A DNA stretch of 64,000 nucleotides from Clostridiales bacterium. Lineage in GTDB: Bacteria; Bacillota; Clostridia; Oscillospirales; Oscillospiraceae. Positions 49,448-58,214 of the stretch are shown here, piece after piece; the stretch's first letter is position 1, and each line of letters opens with the position of its first letter. The notes under the pieces were generated by a model. It ran no database searches, was not told the DNA's origin, and worked only from the letters and a program-made list of their open reading frames with translations. Location: the NCBI GenBank assembly GCA_029265975.1, contig JAJUGN010000002.1:1-64000 (forward strand), read 5' to 3'. The position numbers were made by a program, and so were the translations under genes.

Positions 49448-51028
49448 TTAACCTATGCTGACCTTGAAAAGATCCGGACAGAAGGTCACGTCCAGATTGA
49501 AGTTCTGCACGCGCTTGTTCATCGCGTATAAAGTCACATCGTACCAAAGCGGGATTACATATTCCTTTTCCTTGACCAGCTTCTGCATCTCCGCATAGTA
49601 CTTCTGACGCTCCGTTTTGTTCGGCTCAACCGCGACCTTGTCTATTAGCGCGTCCAAAGCCGCGTCCTTGATGCCGTAGCTGCGCGAGGCGTTGTTCGTG
49701 CCGCCGCTCCTTACGTTGCGCACGAAGAAGTAGTTCGGCTCGCCTGCCGAAACGGTGAAGGGCTGCGGCGCTATATCGTAGGTGCCTTCCTTAAGCCTTT
49801 TCGTCCATGTCGCTGAATCGACGGTTTCGATCTGTGCGTTCACTCCGATTTCCTTAAGCTGCGCCTGTATCATGGCCGCCGTGTCCTGATAGGGCCAGCG
49901 CCCGAGCAGGGACGAGTTCAGCAGTATTGTGCAGCTCGCTTCACCCGTGCCTATGGCCTTGAGCTTAAGCTCCTTGGCCTGCTTCGCGTCAAAGACGTAG
50001 CCGCAGTCGGTGAGCCATGTCGAGCCAGCGGAGCTCAGAACGCTTTTTGCCGGTTCTCCGTAGCCCTTGAGGAGCTTCTTTACTATCGTATCCCGGTCTA
50101 TGCTGAGGCTGAGCGCCCTGCGCATATTGACGTCGCTGAAAAGCTTGCCGCTGGTGGTATTCATAAAATAATAGTGGACCGTGCTGACAAGCCGCTGCTT
50201 CATGACCAGATTTTTGTCGCCCAGAACCGTGGAGGCCTGCTGAGGAAGTATTCCTCCCACGTCCGAAATAACGTCCACCTCGCCGCTCTGGAGCGCAGAC
50301 AGCCTGGTTGTGGCATCGGCGATGTTCTTGAATATCACTTTGTCGAGCTTAGGCACGCCCTCCCAGTATTTATCGAATTTTGAGAGGGTAAGAGTCTGCG
50401 TCTTTTCGTCGTAAGAATCGTATTTGTAGGGGCCGGTTCCGTAAGGCGTGGTAATCTCTTTTTTGGAATTGAACGAGGCCGGAGAAAACATGGCGCTGTT
50501 TTCATACCCGAGTCTGAGGTCGAAGTCCGGGATCGCCTTTTCATGGGTTACCGTAAAGCTCAAGTCGTCCACTTTGGCCATTTTTGTGATTTTTCCGAAT
50601 TCACCCGTATTTTCAAATGCCGGGTCATAAGACTTTGAACCGCTGTTCCAGTGATAAAGCCTGTCTAGGTTCATAATCGCGACATCGCTGGTAAGCTTGG
50701 CGCCGTCGTGGAATGTGACGCCGCTTTTAAGCTTTATTGTCCATGTAAGGCCGTCCTGGGAGGGTTTGGCGGATTCCGCAAGCTTCATTTCGGCTTCCAT
50801 TTTGTCGTTGAGCATGACAAGGGATTGCCAGACGTTAGTGCTTCCGTGGACAAAAATATTTGTTGTCGGACCCTGGTAAAAGCTGCGCCCCGCGGCTATG
50901 GTTATTATTTTCGATCCCGACGCCGTGGGCTGTGGTCCGCTTTGCTGGGCCGGCGAGTTGGAGCAGGCCGACGCAATGCACGCCAGAAGAATTACAAGCG
51001 AAAGCAGAAGCGCGATTTTCTTTTTCAT
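49448..51028 (-). CDS. Family 5 nickel/peptide-type substrate-binding lipoprotein
   Basis: 526-residue extracellular receptor. The signal ends at IASACSNS, followed by a Ser/Pro/Gln linker. SBP_bac_5 motifs include LTWTIKLKSGVTFHDGAKLTSDVAIMN, ITTPYGTGPYKYDSYDEKT, VNMRRALSLSIDRDTIVKKLL and the late KEKEYVIPLWYDVTLYA. It looks closer to NikA-type than to OppA-type receptors (short, lacking the large oligopeptide insertion), but this is a judgement from length and spacing. It is part of the importer running from 54377. Confidence 0.87.
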   Translation of the reverse strand: MKKKIALLLSLVILLACIASACSNSPAQQSGPQPTASGSKIITIAAGRSFYQGPTTNIFVHGSTNVWQSLVMLNDKMEAEMKLAESAKPSQDGLTWTIKLKSGVTFHDGAKLTSDVAIMNLDRLYHWNSGSKSYDPAFENTGEFGKITKMAKVDDLSFTVTHEKAIPDFDLRLGYENSAMFSPASFNSKKEITTPYGTGPYKYDSYDEKTQTLTLSKFDKYWEGVPKLDKVIFKNIADATTRLSALQSGEVDVISDVGGILPQQASTVLGDKNLVMKQRLVSTVHYYFMNTTSGKLFSDVNMRRALSLSIDRDTIVKKLLKGYGEPAKSVLSSAGSTWLTDCGYVFDAKQAKELKLKAIGTGEASCTILLNSSLLGRWPYQDTAAMIQAQLKEIGVNAQIETVDSATWTKRLKEGTYDIAPQPFTVSAGEPNYFFVRNVRSGGTNNASRSYGIKDAALDALIDKVAVEPNKTERQKYYAEMQKLVKEKEYVIPLWYDVTLYAMNKRVQNFNLDVTFCPDLFKVSIG

Positions 51029-51051
51029 TTCGGTTCTCCTTAAATTATATA

Positions 51052-51840
51052 TTAAAGACTGACGGACATCTTTGATTCAATCAGCCTTCTCGTATAAGGG
51101 TGCCGGGCTTCGCTCAAATCAAGGCTGCGCAGGGTTTCGACTATCATGCCGTCCTTCATAACCACCTTCCTAGTGCAAAGCCTGTCAACAACGGAAATAT
51201 CGTGGGAGATAAAGAGAATTGCGGTGTTGTTTTCCTCGTGGAGCTTTCGCATAAGAGCGATTATCTGCGACGCGGTTATAACGTCGAGATTCGAGGTCGC
51301 TTCATCAAGTACCAGGAGGGAGGGCTTAAGCACCATCGCCCTGGCGATGGAAACACGCTGGCGCTGGCCGCCGGAAAGCTGATGCGGCCGCCTTCGCGCC
51401 CATTCCGGCGGCAGCCCCACAAGAGCAAGGCTTTCCTCCGCCTTCCCTTCCGTCGGCAGATGATAGTTTTTGAGCGGCTCCGTTATGATTTCACCAAGAG
51501 TCATGTGAGGATCCAGCGACGTGCCGCTGTTTTGGAAAACCGCCTGTATGTTTCGCCTTACGGGATACAGATCCTTATAGCCGCGAAGCCGGGTTATGTC
51601 CTCGCCTCCGAACAGAATCTGACCCCCGTCGGGCTCAATCAGCTTGAGCAGCATATTTGCGACGGTGGTCTTTCCGCTCCCGCTCTCGCCAACAAGCCCC
51701 AGCGCTTCTCCGGCGTCCAGGGAAAAGGAAACGTCCCGCACTGCTGCAAAGCTGTCTTTTTTTGCATAGGCAAAATGGCTCAGGCGTTTTGAGAAAAATT
51801 TCGTTAAGTTTTTTACCTCAAGAAGATGGCACATATCCAT
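51052..51840 (-). CDS. ABC ATPase, DppF/NikE type
   Basis: 262-residue ATPase. Walker A GESGSGKTTVA is near residue 55, the signature [14 protein letters not shown], and Walker B LLVLDEATSNLDV. The typical EVKNLTKFFSKR start carries a FAYAKKDSFAAVRDVSF insertion seen in NikE/DppF. It lacks the C-terminal Cys-rich oligopeptide extension present in the fused protein at 36346-38403. It follows the DppD/NikD-type gene after 11 bp. Confidence 0.9.
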   Translation of the reverse strand: MDMCHLLEVKNLTKFFSKRLSHFAYAKKDSFAAVRDVSFSLDAGEALGLVGESGSGKTTVANMLLKLIEPDGGQILFGGEDITRLRGYKDLYPVRRNIQAVFQNSGTSLDPHMTLGEIITEPLKNYHLPTEGKAEESLALVGLPPEWARRRPHQLSGGQRQRVSIARAMVLKPSLLVLDEATSNLDVITASQIIALMRKLHEENNTAILFISHDISVVDRLCTRKVVMKDGMIVETLRSLDLSEARHPYTRRLIESKMSVSL

Positions 51841-51851
51841 GACCGATCCTT

Positions 51852-52610
51852 TTATTTAGCCGCGGAAATAAGTTCCCGCGTATAAGGCTCCCCGGGATTT
51901 GAAAAAAGCTCCGCCGTCTTCCCTCGCTCGACCTCGGCGCCGTTTTTCATTATGATGATCGAATCGGCGGTTTTTGACAGTTCGGCGAGGTTATGGGAGA
52001 TATAAATCATTCCGAAGCCAAGCCGCGACTTGAGCGCCATCAGCTCGTCGATTATCTGGAGGCGTATCTCGGCGTCGAGAGCCGATGTCGGCTCGTCGGC
52101 TATGATGAGCCTCGGCTTTTTTGAAATTGCCATCGCTATGACCACGCGCTGCTTCATGCCCCCGCTGAGCTGAGAGGGATATTTGTCAAGCATGGTTTCC
52201 GGAGCCGCTATGCGCGCGTGAGTAAGAAAGTGGATTATTTCTTCGTCTGCGGCTTTCCTGCCGCGCCGGCCCGTGCCGAAGATGTCATAAAACTGATGCC
52301 TGATCTTTCTCACCGGATTGAGAGCTGCCGAAGGGTCCTGAAACACCATGGATATTTCACAGCCGCGCAGCCTTTCATACTCCTTTTCCGCCATGCCGAC
52401 AAGCTCCTTATCCCTGTATCTGACGGAACCTGTAACCTTTGCGCTTTCTGGCAGTATGCCGAGTATTGCCTTCGCTACGGTGCTTTTCCCGCAGCCGCTT
52501 TCGCCTGCAATCCCAAGCGTTTCTCCTTCTTCCAGAGAAAAGCTTAAGTTTTGGACCACGATATTCCGCGAGTAGGCGACGCTCAAATTCTTTATTTCAA
52601 GAAATCCCAT
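51852..52610 (-). CDS. ABC ATPase, DppD/NikD type
   Basis: 252-residue ATPase. Walker [14 protein letters not shown] is near residue 40, the Q-loop MVFQDPSAALNPV, the signature LSGGMKQRVVIAMA, and Walker B LIIADEPTSALDA. The open frame extends to 52772, but that part overlaps the permease gene. ATG at 52610 with GGAGAAC ahead is the natural start, 12 bp after the permease stop. Like its partner it is short, without the Cys-rich tail. Confidence 0.9.
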   Translation of the reverse strand: MGFLEIKNLSVAYSRNIVVQNLSFSLEEGETLGIAGESGCGKSTVAKAILGILPESAKVTGSVRYRDKELVGMAEKEYERLRGCEISMVFQDPSAALNPVRKIRHQFYDIFGTGRRGRKAADEEIIHFLTHARIAAPETMLDKYPSQLSGGMKQRVVIAMAISKKPRLIIADEPTSALDAEIRLQIIDELMALKSRLGFGMIYISHNLAELSKTADSIIIMKNGAEVERGKTAELFSNPGEPYTRELISAAK

Positions 52611-52621
52611 ATTGTTCTCCG

Positions 52622-53443
52622 TCAATTGGATTTGCTGTCCATTCTGTCTCGGAAGCCGTCGCTTATCAGCTGAAAAGCCAGAATGGAGAGCGTCACGGCG
52701 AGGATAGGATAGATTATCAGGGACGGTCTTTCCGACATATAGAGCCGCGCGTCGTTTATCATCATTCCCCATTCGGCTTCCGGAGCCTGAGCGCCGAGAC
52801 CTATAAAGGAAAGCCCCGCAAACTTAAGTATAGTCGAGCCTATGTCGGTTACAATGATGGTTCCTATGGCTCCTACGATATTTGGAATTATGTGTCTTGT
52901 AGCAAGCTTAAAGCCGCCGGTGCCGGAAACCCTCGCCGCTTTTATATAGTCCGCTTTCCGGATCCCAATGACAAGGCTCCTTACTACTCTCGCGTATCTT
53001 GCCCAGGACACAAGAGCTATCGCGAGCATGACGTTCAGTATTCCCGGCCCCAGGAGACCCGATATCACAAGCGCGAGAATCAGTCCCGGAAAAGCCAGCA
53101 CCAGTTCGCAGAAGGCCGTCAAAAGCTTATCGGGGAGCCTGCCCGCAAAAAGGCCGGAAACGGTTCCTATAACGGAGCCTATAAACACAGTGATGAGAAG
53201 GACGAGGCAGGTAACGCCGAGAGACGTCCTCGCGCCGTAAAGGAGCCTTGAAAGCACGCAGCGGCCCAGCTGGTCGGTGCCTAAAGGGAAGGCGGCGCTG
53301 GAGCCTTCGAGAGCGCGCGCCATGTCCACCGCCAAAGGATCGTTGGGCGCTATAAGCGGCGCGATAATGGCGGCAGTCACCAGTATCGCGGCAAGCGCGA
53401 CGCCGGATATCATGGCCGGAGACAGTCTGTTTTCAGCTTTCAT
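52622..53443 (-). CDS. DppC/NikC-type permease
   Basis: 273-residue permease with six TM segments. The N-terminal block AIIAPLIAPNDPLAVDMARAL is followed by FPLGTDQLGRCVLSRLLYGARTSLG. The EAA loop is KAARVSGTGGFKLATRHIIPN, and the C-terminus has LAFQLISDGFRDRMD. The start overlaps the end of the NikB-type permease by 11 bp, indicating coupled translation. Confidence 0.9.
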   Translation of the reverse strand: MKAENRLSPAMISGVALAAILVTAAIIAPLIAPNDPLAVDMARALEGSSAAFPLGTDQLGRCVLSRLLYGARTSLGVTCLVLLITVFIGSVIGTVSGLFAGRLPDKLLTAFCELVLAFPGLILALVISGLLGPGILNVMLAIALVSWARYARVVRSLVIGIRKADYIKAARVSGTGGFKLATRHIIPNIVGAIGTIIVTDIGSTILKFAGLSFIGLGAQAPEAEWGMMINDARLYMSERPSLIIYPILAVTLSILAFQLISDGFRDRMDSKSN

Positions 53444-54377
53444 CGCCGCCTCCCATCATATAGACCGAGGGCATCGTGAAGCAGTATGAAAGCTCAATAA
53501 TGACATTGATCACTATGTAGATTACCGCCATCACGAGAGCATAGGCCTGAATGGCCGGATAATCCCTTGCGTAAATAGCTTTAACCGCGTAGCTTCCGGC
53601 TCCGGGCCACGAAAAAAGTGTTTCAATTATTGCGGAACCTCCCAGCATCCCGCCCGTCAGCAGTCCTATGTTCGTGATTACCGGCGGTATGGCGTTTTTA
53701 AGCACATGGTTTCTCAAAATCACCGAGCTCTTCACTCCCCAGACCCGGGCCGCGGTAACGTGCTCGGATTCCATATGCGTAAGAAGCTGGCTTCTGATTA
53801 AACGCGCAAGCCCCGCCCCCGTCCCTATGCCGATCGAAAGTGCAGGCATCAGAATGTGCCTTATGCTGCCGCTTCCCATAACGGGCAGCCACTTCTGCCT
53901 CACGCCGAAAAAGAGGATCATGAGTATGCCGATGCAAAACGATGGTATGGAAACCGCAAGCAGGTTTATAAAGCGAATCGCATAGTCGCCGAAACGGTTA
54001 TGGTTCAGGGCCGACGCTATTCCTAACGGAAACGCAATGGCGAGCATTACCCCCAGCGAGCCGAGGGTCAGGAGCATCGTGTGGGGAAGCCGCACGGCAA
54101 GCTCCTCCGAAACCGGCTTTCCCGTCTGATAGGAAAGCCCGAAGTCCCCTCCGGCGGCGTGCGAAAGCCACTTGAAATACTGAAAAATGAGAGGCTCGTC
54201 AAGGCCCAGGTACTTCCGCGCGGCCGCGATTTCCTCGGGGCCGGGATTTCTGGTTCCCGCCAGGACGGTATCCACCGGATCGCCCGGCGCCAGACGCCCC
54301 ATCGCAAAGGTCAGGACGGATACGCCGAGTATCACAAGGACGGATATAAGTATTTTTTTTATTATGTATTTGACCAT
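53433..54377 (-). CDS. DppB/NikB-type permease
   Basis: 314-residue permease. MVKYIIKKILISVLVILGVS forms TM1. The family segment LAPGDPVDTVLAGTRNPGPEEIAAARKYLGLDEPLIFQYFKWL lies at about residues 30-70, and the EAA loop is AARVWGVKSSVILRNHVLKNAIPP. ATG 54377 with an AGGTCGG site is preferred to the TTG at 54401. It is the first gene of the operon behind promoter B. Confidence 0.9.
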   Translation of the reverse strand: MVKYIIKKILISVLVILGVSVLTFAMGRLAPGDPVDTVLAGTRNPGPEEIAAARKYLGLDEPLIFQYFKWLSHAAGGDFGLSYQTGKPVSEELAVRLPHTMLLTLGSLGVMLAIAFPLGIASALNHNRFGDYAIRFINLLAVSIPSFCIGILMILFFGVRQKWLPVMGSGSIRHILMPALSIGIGTGAGLARLIRSQLLTHMESEHVTAARVWGVKSSVILRNHVLKNAIPPVITNIGLLTGGMLGGSAIIETLFSWPGAGSYAVKAIYARDYPAIQAYALVMAVIYIVINVIIELSYCFTMPSVYMMGGGDES

Positions 54378-54434
54378 TCCGACCTGCCCGTTCCCTGTCA
54401 ATAATTAATTATTTCCAGTTTTGCCATCAGATCT

Positions 54435-54479
54435 AAGCTAACAGACTGTAAAATTCCGCGCAAGCCCCCCGGGGGGATA
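54435..54479 (-). promoter_or_regulatory. Promoter B with shared GC-rich upstream element
   Basis: Minus strand: element TATCCCCCCGGGGGGCTTGC (54479-54460) runs into a -35 TTGCGC (54458-54463). A 17-base spacer and a -10-like TAGCTT (54435-54440) follow. The predicted start is about 50 nt before the NikB-type gene. The -10 is weak, consistent with activator dependence. Confidence 0.6.
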
Positions 54480-54584
54480 AGAAGGCGAACATATCAACTA
54501 AGAACAAAAATTTCATAATATATTCCGTATTATTCGACGAATCGCTCAAAAACCCCGCCCGGAACATTAGGCGGGAAAACAAAA

Positions 54585-54765
54585 GCAACGGACGCGCCCG
54601 ACAAAGCGCGTCCGTTGCTTTTTAGCTTGTCAAAGAACCTGTTTACAGCAAAAAAGCTTCGCAGAATTTCCGCCGCGAATGGCGGGAAAAAGTCAAATCT
54701 GTCATTTCCGGCGGCGTGTACGTCGGAAATGACACCTCTCATGACGGGCGCGGCAGAGCGGCCGT
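54585..54765 (-). repeat. Hairpin-flanked dispersed element, copy 4 (truncated)
   Basis: The core covers 54628-54765 on the minus strand. The TGTCAAA end and the inner hairpins are present, but the opposite end, including the 31-bp palindrome and its flanking hairpin, is missing. The break lies 9 bp from the stop of the lipoprotein gene. The remaining flank is a hairpin with stem CAACGGACGCG (54585-54618), T-rich on the minus strand beyond, making a terminator. A further CCCGCC/GGCGGG hairpin lies at 54556-54575. Confidence 0.8.
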
Positions 54766-54774
54766 TTCCGTGCG

Positions 54775-55344
54775 TCACTTGCCCGACGCGGCGTCGGCTA
54801 TCGTCTTTCCGAACTGCTGCTTGAAATACGCCGAAATCTTACTGACTTCCTCCTTCAAAGCGTCGTTTGCGCTTGCAAGCCTGCCGCTCTGCTTCGAGCT
54901 TTCGGTCTTGTCGGCGTGGTCCTTGTCCTCGAGCTTTGTAATTTCGTTTTTTACAAGGTCGAAATAGTAATAGTAGCCCGTGCCCATCGCGGAAACGTAT
55001 GAATACTTGGTTACGGTGTTGTTTGAATAATTGAAGAGCCAGTACTCAACAGTATTCTTGCCTTCGGTATCGGTTTTCACAAAGTTTACAGTCTTTTTCG
55101 CCTTGTCGAGAGTAATTCTCAGGCCGCTTTTTTCAAAAGGACTGTTTTTGAGGTCAAGGCAGGTAAGCACCCCGTTTTCCTCCTTGAATTCCAGCCCCGC
55201 CGGCTTTGCCGAAGGCGATGCCGCCGGAGTCGGGGCGGCGGAGGGCTTTGACGCGGGCGTAGGCGTAGTGGATGCAGTGTTCTGGCAGCCTGCGAATGTA
55301 AGAATCAGAAGCGCGGCGAGGGCAATAAACGCGGATTTTTTCAT
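54775..55344 (-). CDS. Unrecognised lipoprotein
   Basis: 189-residue predicted lipoprotein: the signal ends at ILTFAGCQNT, followed by a Thr/Pro/Ala/Ser linker to about residue 50 and a beta-rich domain of unknown family. Readable features are LDLKNSPFEKSGLRITLDKA, YYYYFDLVKNEITKLEDKDH, and a charged helical C-terminus. It sits 13 bp after the chelatase D subunit gene and is probably the last gene of that operon. Truncated element copy 4 begins 9 bp after its stop. I do not recognise the family. Confidence 0.75.
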   Translation of the reverse strand: MKKSAFIALAALLILTFAGCQNTASTTPTPASKPSAAPTPAASPSAKPAGLEFKEENGVLTCLDLKNSPFEKSGLRITLDKAKKTVNFVKTDTEGKNTVEYWLFNYSNNTVTKYSYVSAMGTGYYYYFDLVKNEITKLEDKDHADKTESSKQSGRLASANDALKEEVSKISAYFKQQFGKTIADAASGK

Positions 55345-55357
55345 ACTTATTTCTCCT

Positions 55358-57190
55358 TTATCTATGCATTTTTATCATTTCTTTGACATTGTTCGTTATT
55401 TCGCTTTTAGATACGGCGTCGAGCTTTACATAGGAGCTGCCCATGAGCTCAGCAAGCTCTCTGGCAAAGCCGTATTCTATGAAGCCCTTCTCCGTGTCAA
55501 GCACCATGCTTTGAATTCCGAGCTTCCGCAGCTTTTCAGCCATGGCGGACGCGTCTGCCCTAGCATCGGAGGACATAAGCGGAACATTGGCCTTTCCGTC
55601 GGAAATCAGGACGAGGTACTGAAGCGCGTCTGGATCCCTCAGCTTTTCGGCGTTAAGAAGCAGGCATGCTTGCAGAAGTCCCGCCGCAACGGGTGTTTTC
55701 CCGCCGGTCGAGAGGACGCGCAGCTCCTTTTCCGCAAGATCGATACTCCGGGTGATGCTGAGCAGAGTTTCGCCGCATTTGTCCCTGAACGCAATTATGC
55801 CGACCCTGTCCCGCTTTTGGTAAGCTTCGTCCAGAAGCGCCATGACCGCTCCTTTTACGGCCCGCATACGACGCATGGCCCCCATGGAGCCGCTGGCGTC
55901 AACCACAAACAGGATGGTGACGCCGGTACGCTTTTCGCGCACCTTTTCTCTTATGTCGCTTCCCTTTACGGCGATGGCGGCGCCGTTCTTTTCGCGGCTC
56001 CGCTGATAAAGCGCCGCCGCTCTGAGCGTAGCGTCAAACGCGATGTCGTTAGTCTTTTTCCTCGGGATGCGAGCTTTTACATATCTGCCAGAGCGGCTAT
56101 CGGTTTTCGCCTTGTTTCTTTTCCCGCTTCCCAAAAGCAGCTTTTTAGTACGGAAGTCCGAGTTTATCGACAGGTTTGGCTTTTCGCCTATCTCCTCCGT
56201 GTCTTCCTTTGCCGCTTCCCCGTTCATATCAATGCTTCCGCTGTCCGGCAGATCCGGCGGGGCTTCCCGCGTGCTCTCCCGGTCCTGATCGGAAGCGTCT
56301 TTTGAGCAGTCATCCTCAGGCTCCGGCTGCGGCTCCGGAAGCGCGCGCATCCTGTGGGGAAGAACAAATTTTGCTGCCAGCCTTATATCCTCCTCCTCAA
56401 CGAAGGTTCTTGAATTCCATGCCGCATTGGCTCTCGCGGTTTCGGCAAGAACTATCTCGCACCTGTGCCCGGCGCAGCAGCCCTCGCGTGCGATATCCGC
56501 GCAGAGGGCGTACTGAGGCTCGGAAAGGCTTATCTGCCGGACCGCCGCTACGGCGTTTTCTATCCGTTTCCGGAGGAGCGATTCCTGCGCTTCGTATTTT
56601 TCTAAAAAGGCTTTGGGGTCCGATTCGTATTCGACGCGCCGCCTTATGACTTCGGCCCGGTATTTTGTATTTTTTTCGCTTCTCGCCTCGACGTACAGGC
56701 CGAATTTGTCGAGGAAAGACGGCTTGAGCTGTCCTTCCTCGGGATTCATGGAGCCTACCAGCGCAAACCTTGAGGAATGCGCAAAGGAGATCCCCTCGCG
56801 CTCCACAATGTTTTCGCCCATGGAGGATACCGTAAGCAGTATGTTCACGATATGGGCGCTTAGGAGGTTCACCTCGTCTATGTAAAGTATCCCGCCGTCG
56901 GCGGCATACAGGAGGCCCTTCTCAAATTCCCTCACGCCCCTTTTCATCGCGCTTTCTATGCTGAGCCCGCCGGTCAGCCTGTCCTCCGTAATGTTGAGCG
57001 GAACATTTACGACGCGCATATCGGGCTTCAGCCGCGAAAGCGCGCGGACAAGCGTGGACTTGGCCGTTCCCTTTTCGCCGCTGATAAGCACTCCTCCTAT
57101 CGCGGGATTTATGAGATTCAGCACGAGCGCAAGCTTTATATCTTCCTGCCCCACGACGGCGCTGAAGGGATAGAAGCTGTCATTCATCAT
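55358..57190 (-). CDS. Mg/Co-chelatase D-like subunit (AAA+ and VWA domains)
   Basis: 610-residue D-type motor subunit. An N-terminal AAA+ module has [14 protein letters not shown] near residue 40, then DEVNLL and [13 protein letters not shown] polyacidic/Pro linker lies around residues 285-330. The C-terminal von Willebrand A domain carries the MIDAS motif [11 protein letters not shown] near residue 430. With the I-type ATPase it drives metal insertion into a tetrapyrrole bound by the large subunit. Unlike many BchD proteins, its Walker A is intact. It overlaps the I gene by 11 bp. Confidence 0.88.
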   Translation of the reverse strand: MMNDSFYPFSAVVGQEDIKLALVLNLINPAIGGVLISGEKGTAKSTLVRALSRLKPDMRVVNVPLNITEDRLTGGLSIESAMKRGVREFEKGLLYAADGGILYIDEVNLLSAHIVNILLTVSSMGENIVEREGISFAHSSRFALVGSMNPEEGQLKPSFLDKFGLYVEARSEKNTKYRAEVIRRRVEYESDPKAFLEKYEAQESLLRKRIENAVAAVRQISLSEPQYALCADIAREGCCAGHRCEIVLAETARANAAWNSRTFVEEEDIRLAAKFVLPHRMRALPEPQPEPEDDCSKDASDQDRESTREAPPDLPDSGSIDMNGEAAKEDTEEIGEKPNLSINSDFRTKKLLLGSGKRNKAKTDSRSGRYVKARIPRKKTNDIAFDATLRAAALYQRSREKNGAAIAVKGSDIREKVREKRTGVTILFVVDASGSMGAMRRMRAVKGAVMALLDEAYQKRDRVGIIAFRDKCGETLLSITRSIDLAEKELRVLSTGGKTPVAAGLLQACLLLNAEKLRDPDALQYLVLISDGKANVPLMSSDARADASAMAEKLRKLGIQSMVLDTEKGFIEYGFARELAELMGSSYVKLDAVSKSEITNNVKEMIKMHR

Positions 57191-58214
57191 AAAAATCAGA
57201 CTTCTCTATCATTTTTTCTATATCGCGGAGGTCGAGGGCCGCTTCGTCGAAGGGGCGTTTCCGCATTCTGTGCGGAAGGGTAAGCTTGGCGGCGACGCCG
57301 ATATCCTCGCGGCCGACGCTTAGGGCGCCCCTGAAAGCGGCGTTTGTCAGAGCCGCTTTCAGCATGGTAATGTCGGCTCTGTGGCCGTCAACGTCGAGGC
57401 TTACGGATATTTCAGCTATGAGCTTCAGCGCCTTTTCCGAGTACGCCACCGTTTTAAGGCGCTTTTTTGCGTCTTCTATCGCTGCTCCCAGCTTTTTTTG
57501 CTCCTCGCCGTAAAGCCTCGCGAAAGCCTCGGGATCCTGCTCGTATGAAAGGCGCCTTTTCACTACCTCCATCCTCTGTTCGATATTGTCTTCGGCGCGA
57601 ATGTCAACGACAAGACCGAAACGGTCGAGAAGCTGGGGGCGCAGGTCGCCTTCCTCCGGGTTCATAGTGCCCACGAGCACGAAGCGCGAAGGATGGGTGT
57701 AGGAAATGCCCTCGCGTTCTATGGAGTTTATTCCCATCGCGGCAGAGTCAAGAAGGACGTCTACAAGATGGTCTTCAAGCAGGTTTATTTCGTCGACATA
57801 CAGTATGTTCCTGTTGGCATCCGCGAGGATGCCCGGCTCGAAACGCTTCTCGCCGTGCTTTATGGCGTGCTCGATGTCGATCGTCCCGACGACCCTGTCC
57901 TCCGTCGCGCTAACGGGAAGGTTTACCACCTTCATTCTGCGGAACACCGCCTTTTTCGGGGAGGCCGACTCGCGGCATTCGTCGCACCAGAAGCTGTCGT
58001 CGTCGGGGTCGCAGGAATAGCGGCAGCCCTCGACCTCCGCGCGCTCCGGCAGAACGTCCGCAAGCGCCCTCACGGCGGTGGACTTTGCGGTGCCCTTTTC
58101 GCCTCTTATGAGCACGCCCCCCAGCATTGGGTTAATCATATTCAGTATGAGCGCCCTCTTCATTTCCTCCTGCCCGACGATAGCGCAAAATGGGTATGCA
58201 GTCTTTTTTTCCAT
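57180..58214 (-). CDS. Mg/Co-chelatase I-like AAA+ ATPase
   Basis: 344-residue I-type chelatase motor. Walker [15 protein letters not shown] is near residue 40. A Cys-containing insertion ([18 protein letters not shown]) precedes [18 protein letters not shown], Walker B is [16 protein letters not shown], and sensor-type [18 protein letters not shown] follows. The cysteine insertion is common in chelatase I proteins of anaerobes and could bind a metal. It shares its first base with the end of cobN (ATGA-like overlap), consistent with one complex. Confidence 0.9.
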   Translation of the reverse strand: MEKKTAYPFCAIVGQEEMKRALILNMINPMLGGVLIRGEKGTAKSTAVRALADVLPERAEVEGCRYSCDPDDDSFWCDECRESASPKKAVFRRMKVVNLPVSATEDRVVGTIDIEHAIKHGEKRFEPGILADANRNILYVDEINLLEDHLVDVLLDSAAMGINSIEREGISYTHPSRFVLVGTMNPEEGDLRPQLLDRFGLVVDIRAEDNIEQRMEVVKRRLSYEQDPEAFARLYGEEQKKLGAAIEDAKKRLKTVAYSEKALKLIAEISVSLDVDGHRADITMLKAALTNAAFRGALSVGREDIGVAAKLTLPHRMRKRPFDEAALDLRDIEKMIEKSDFYDE

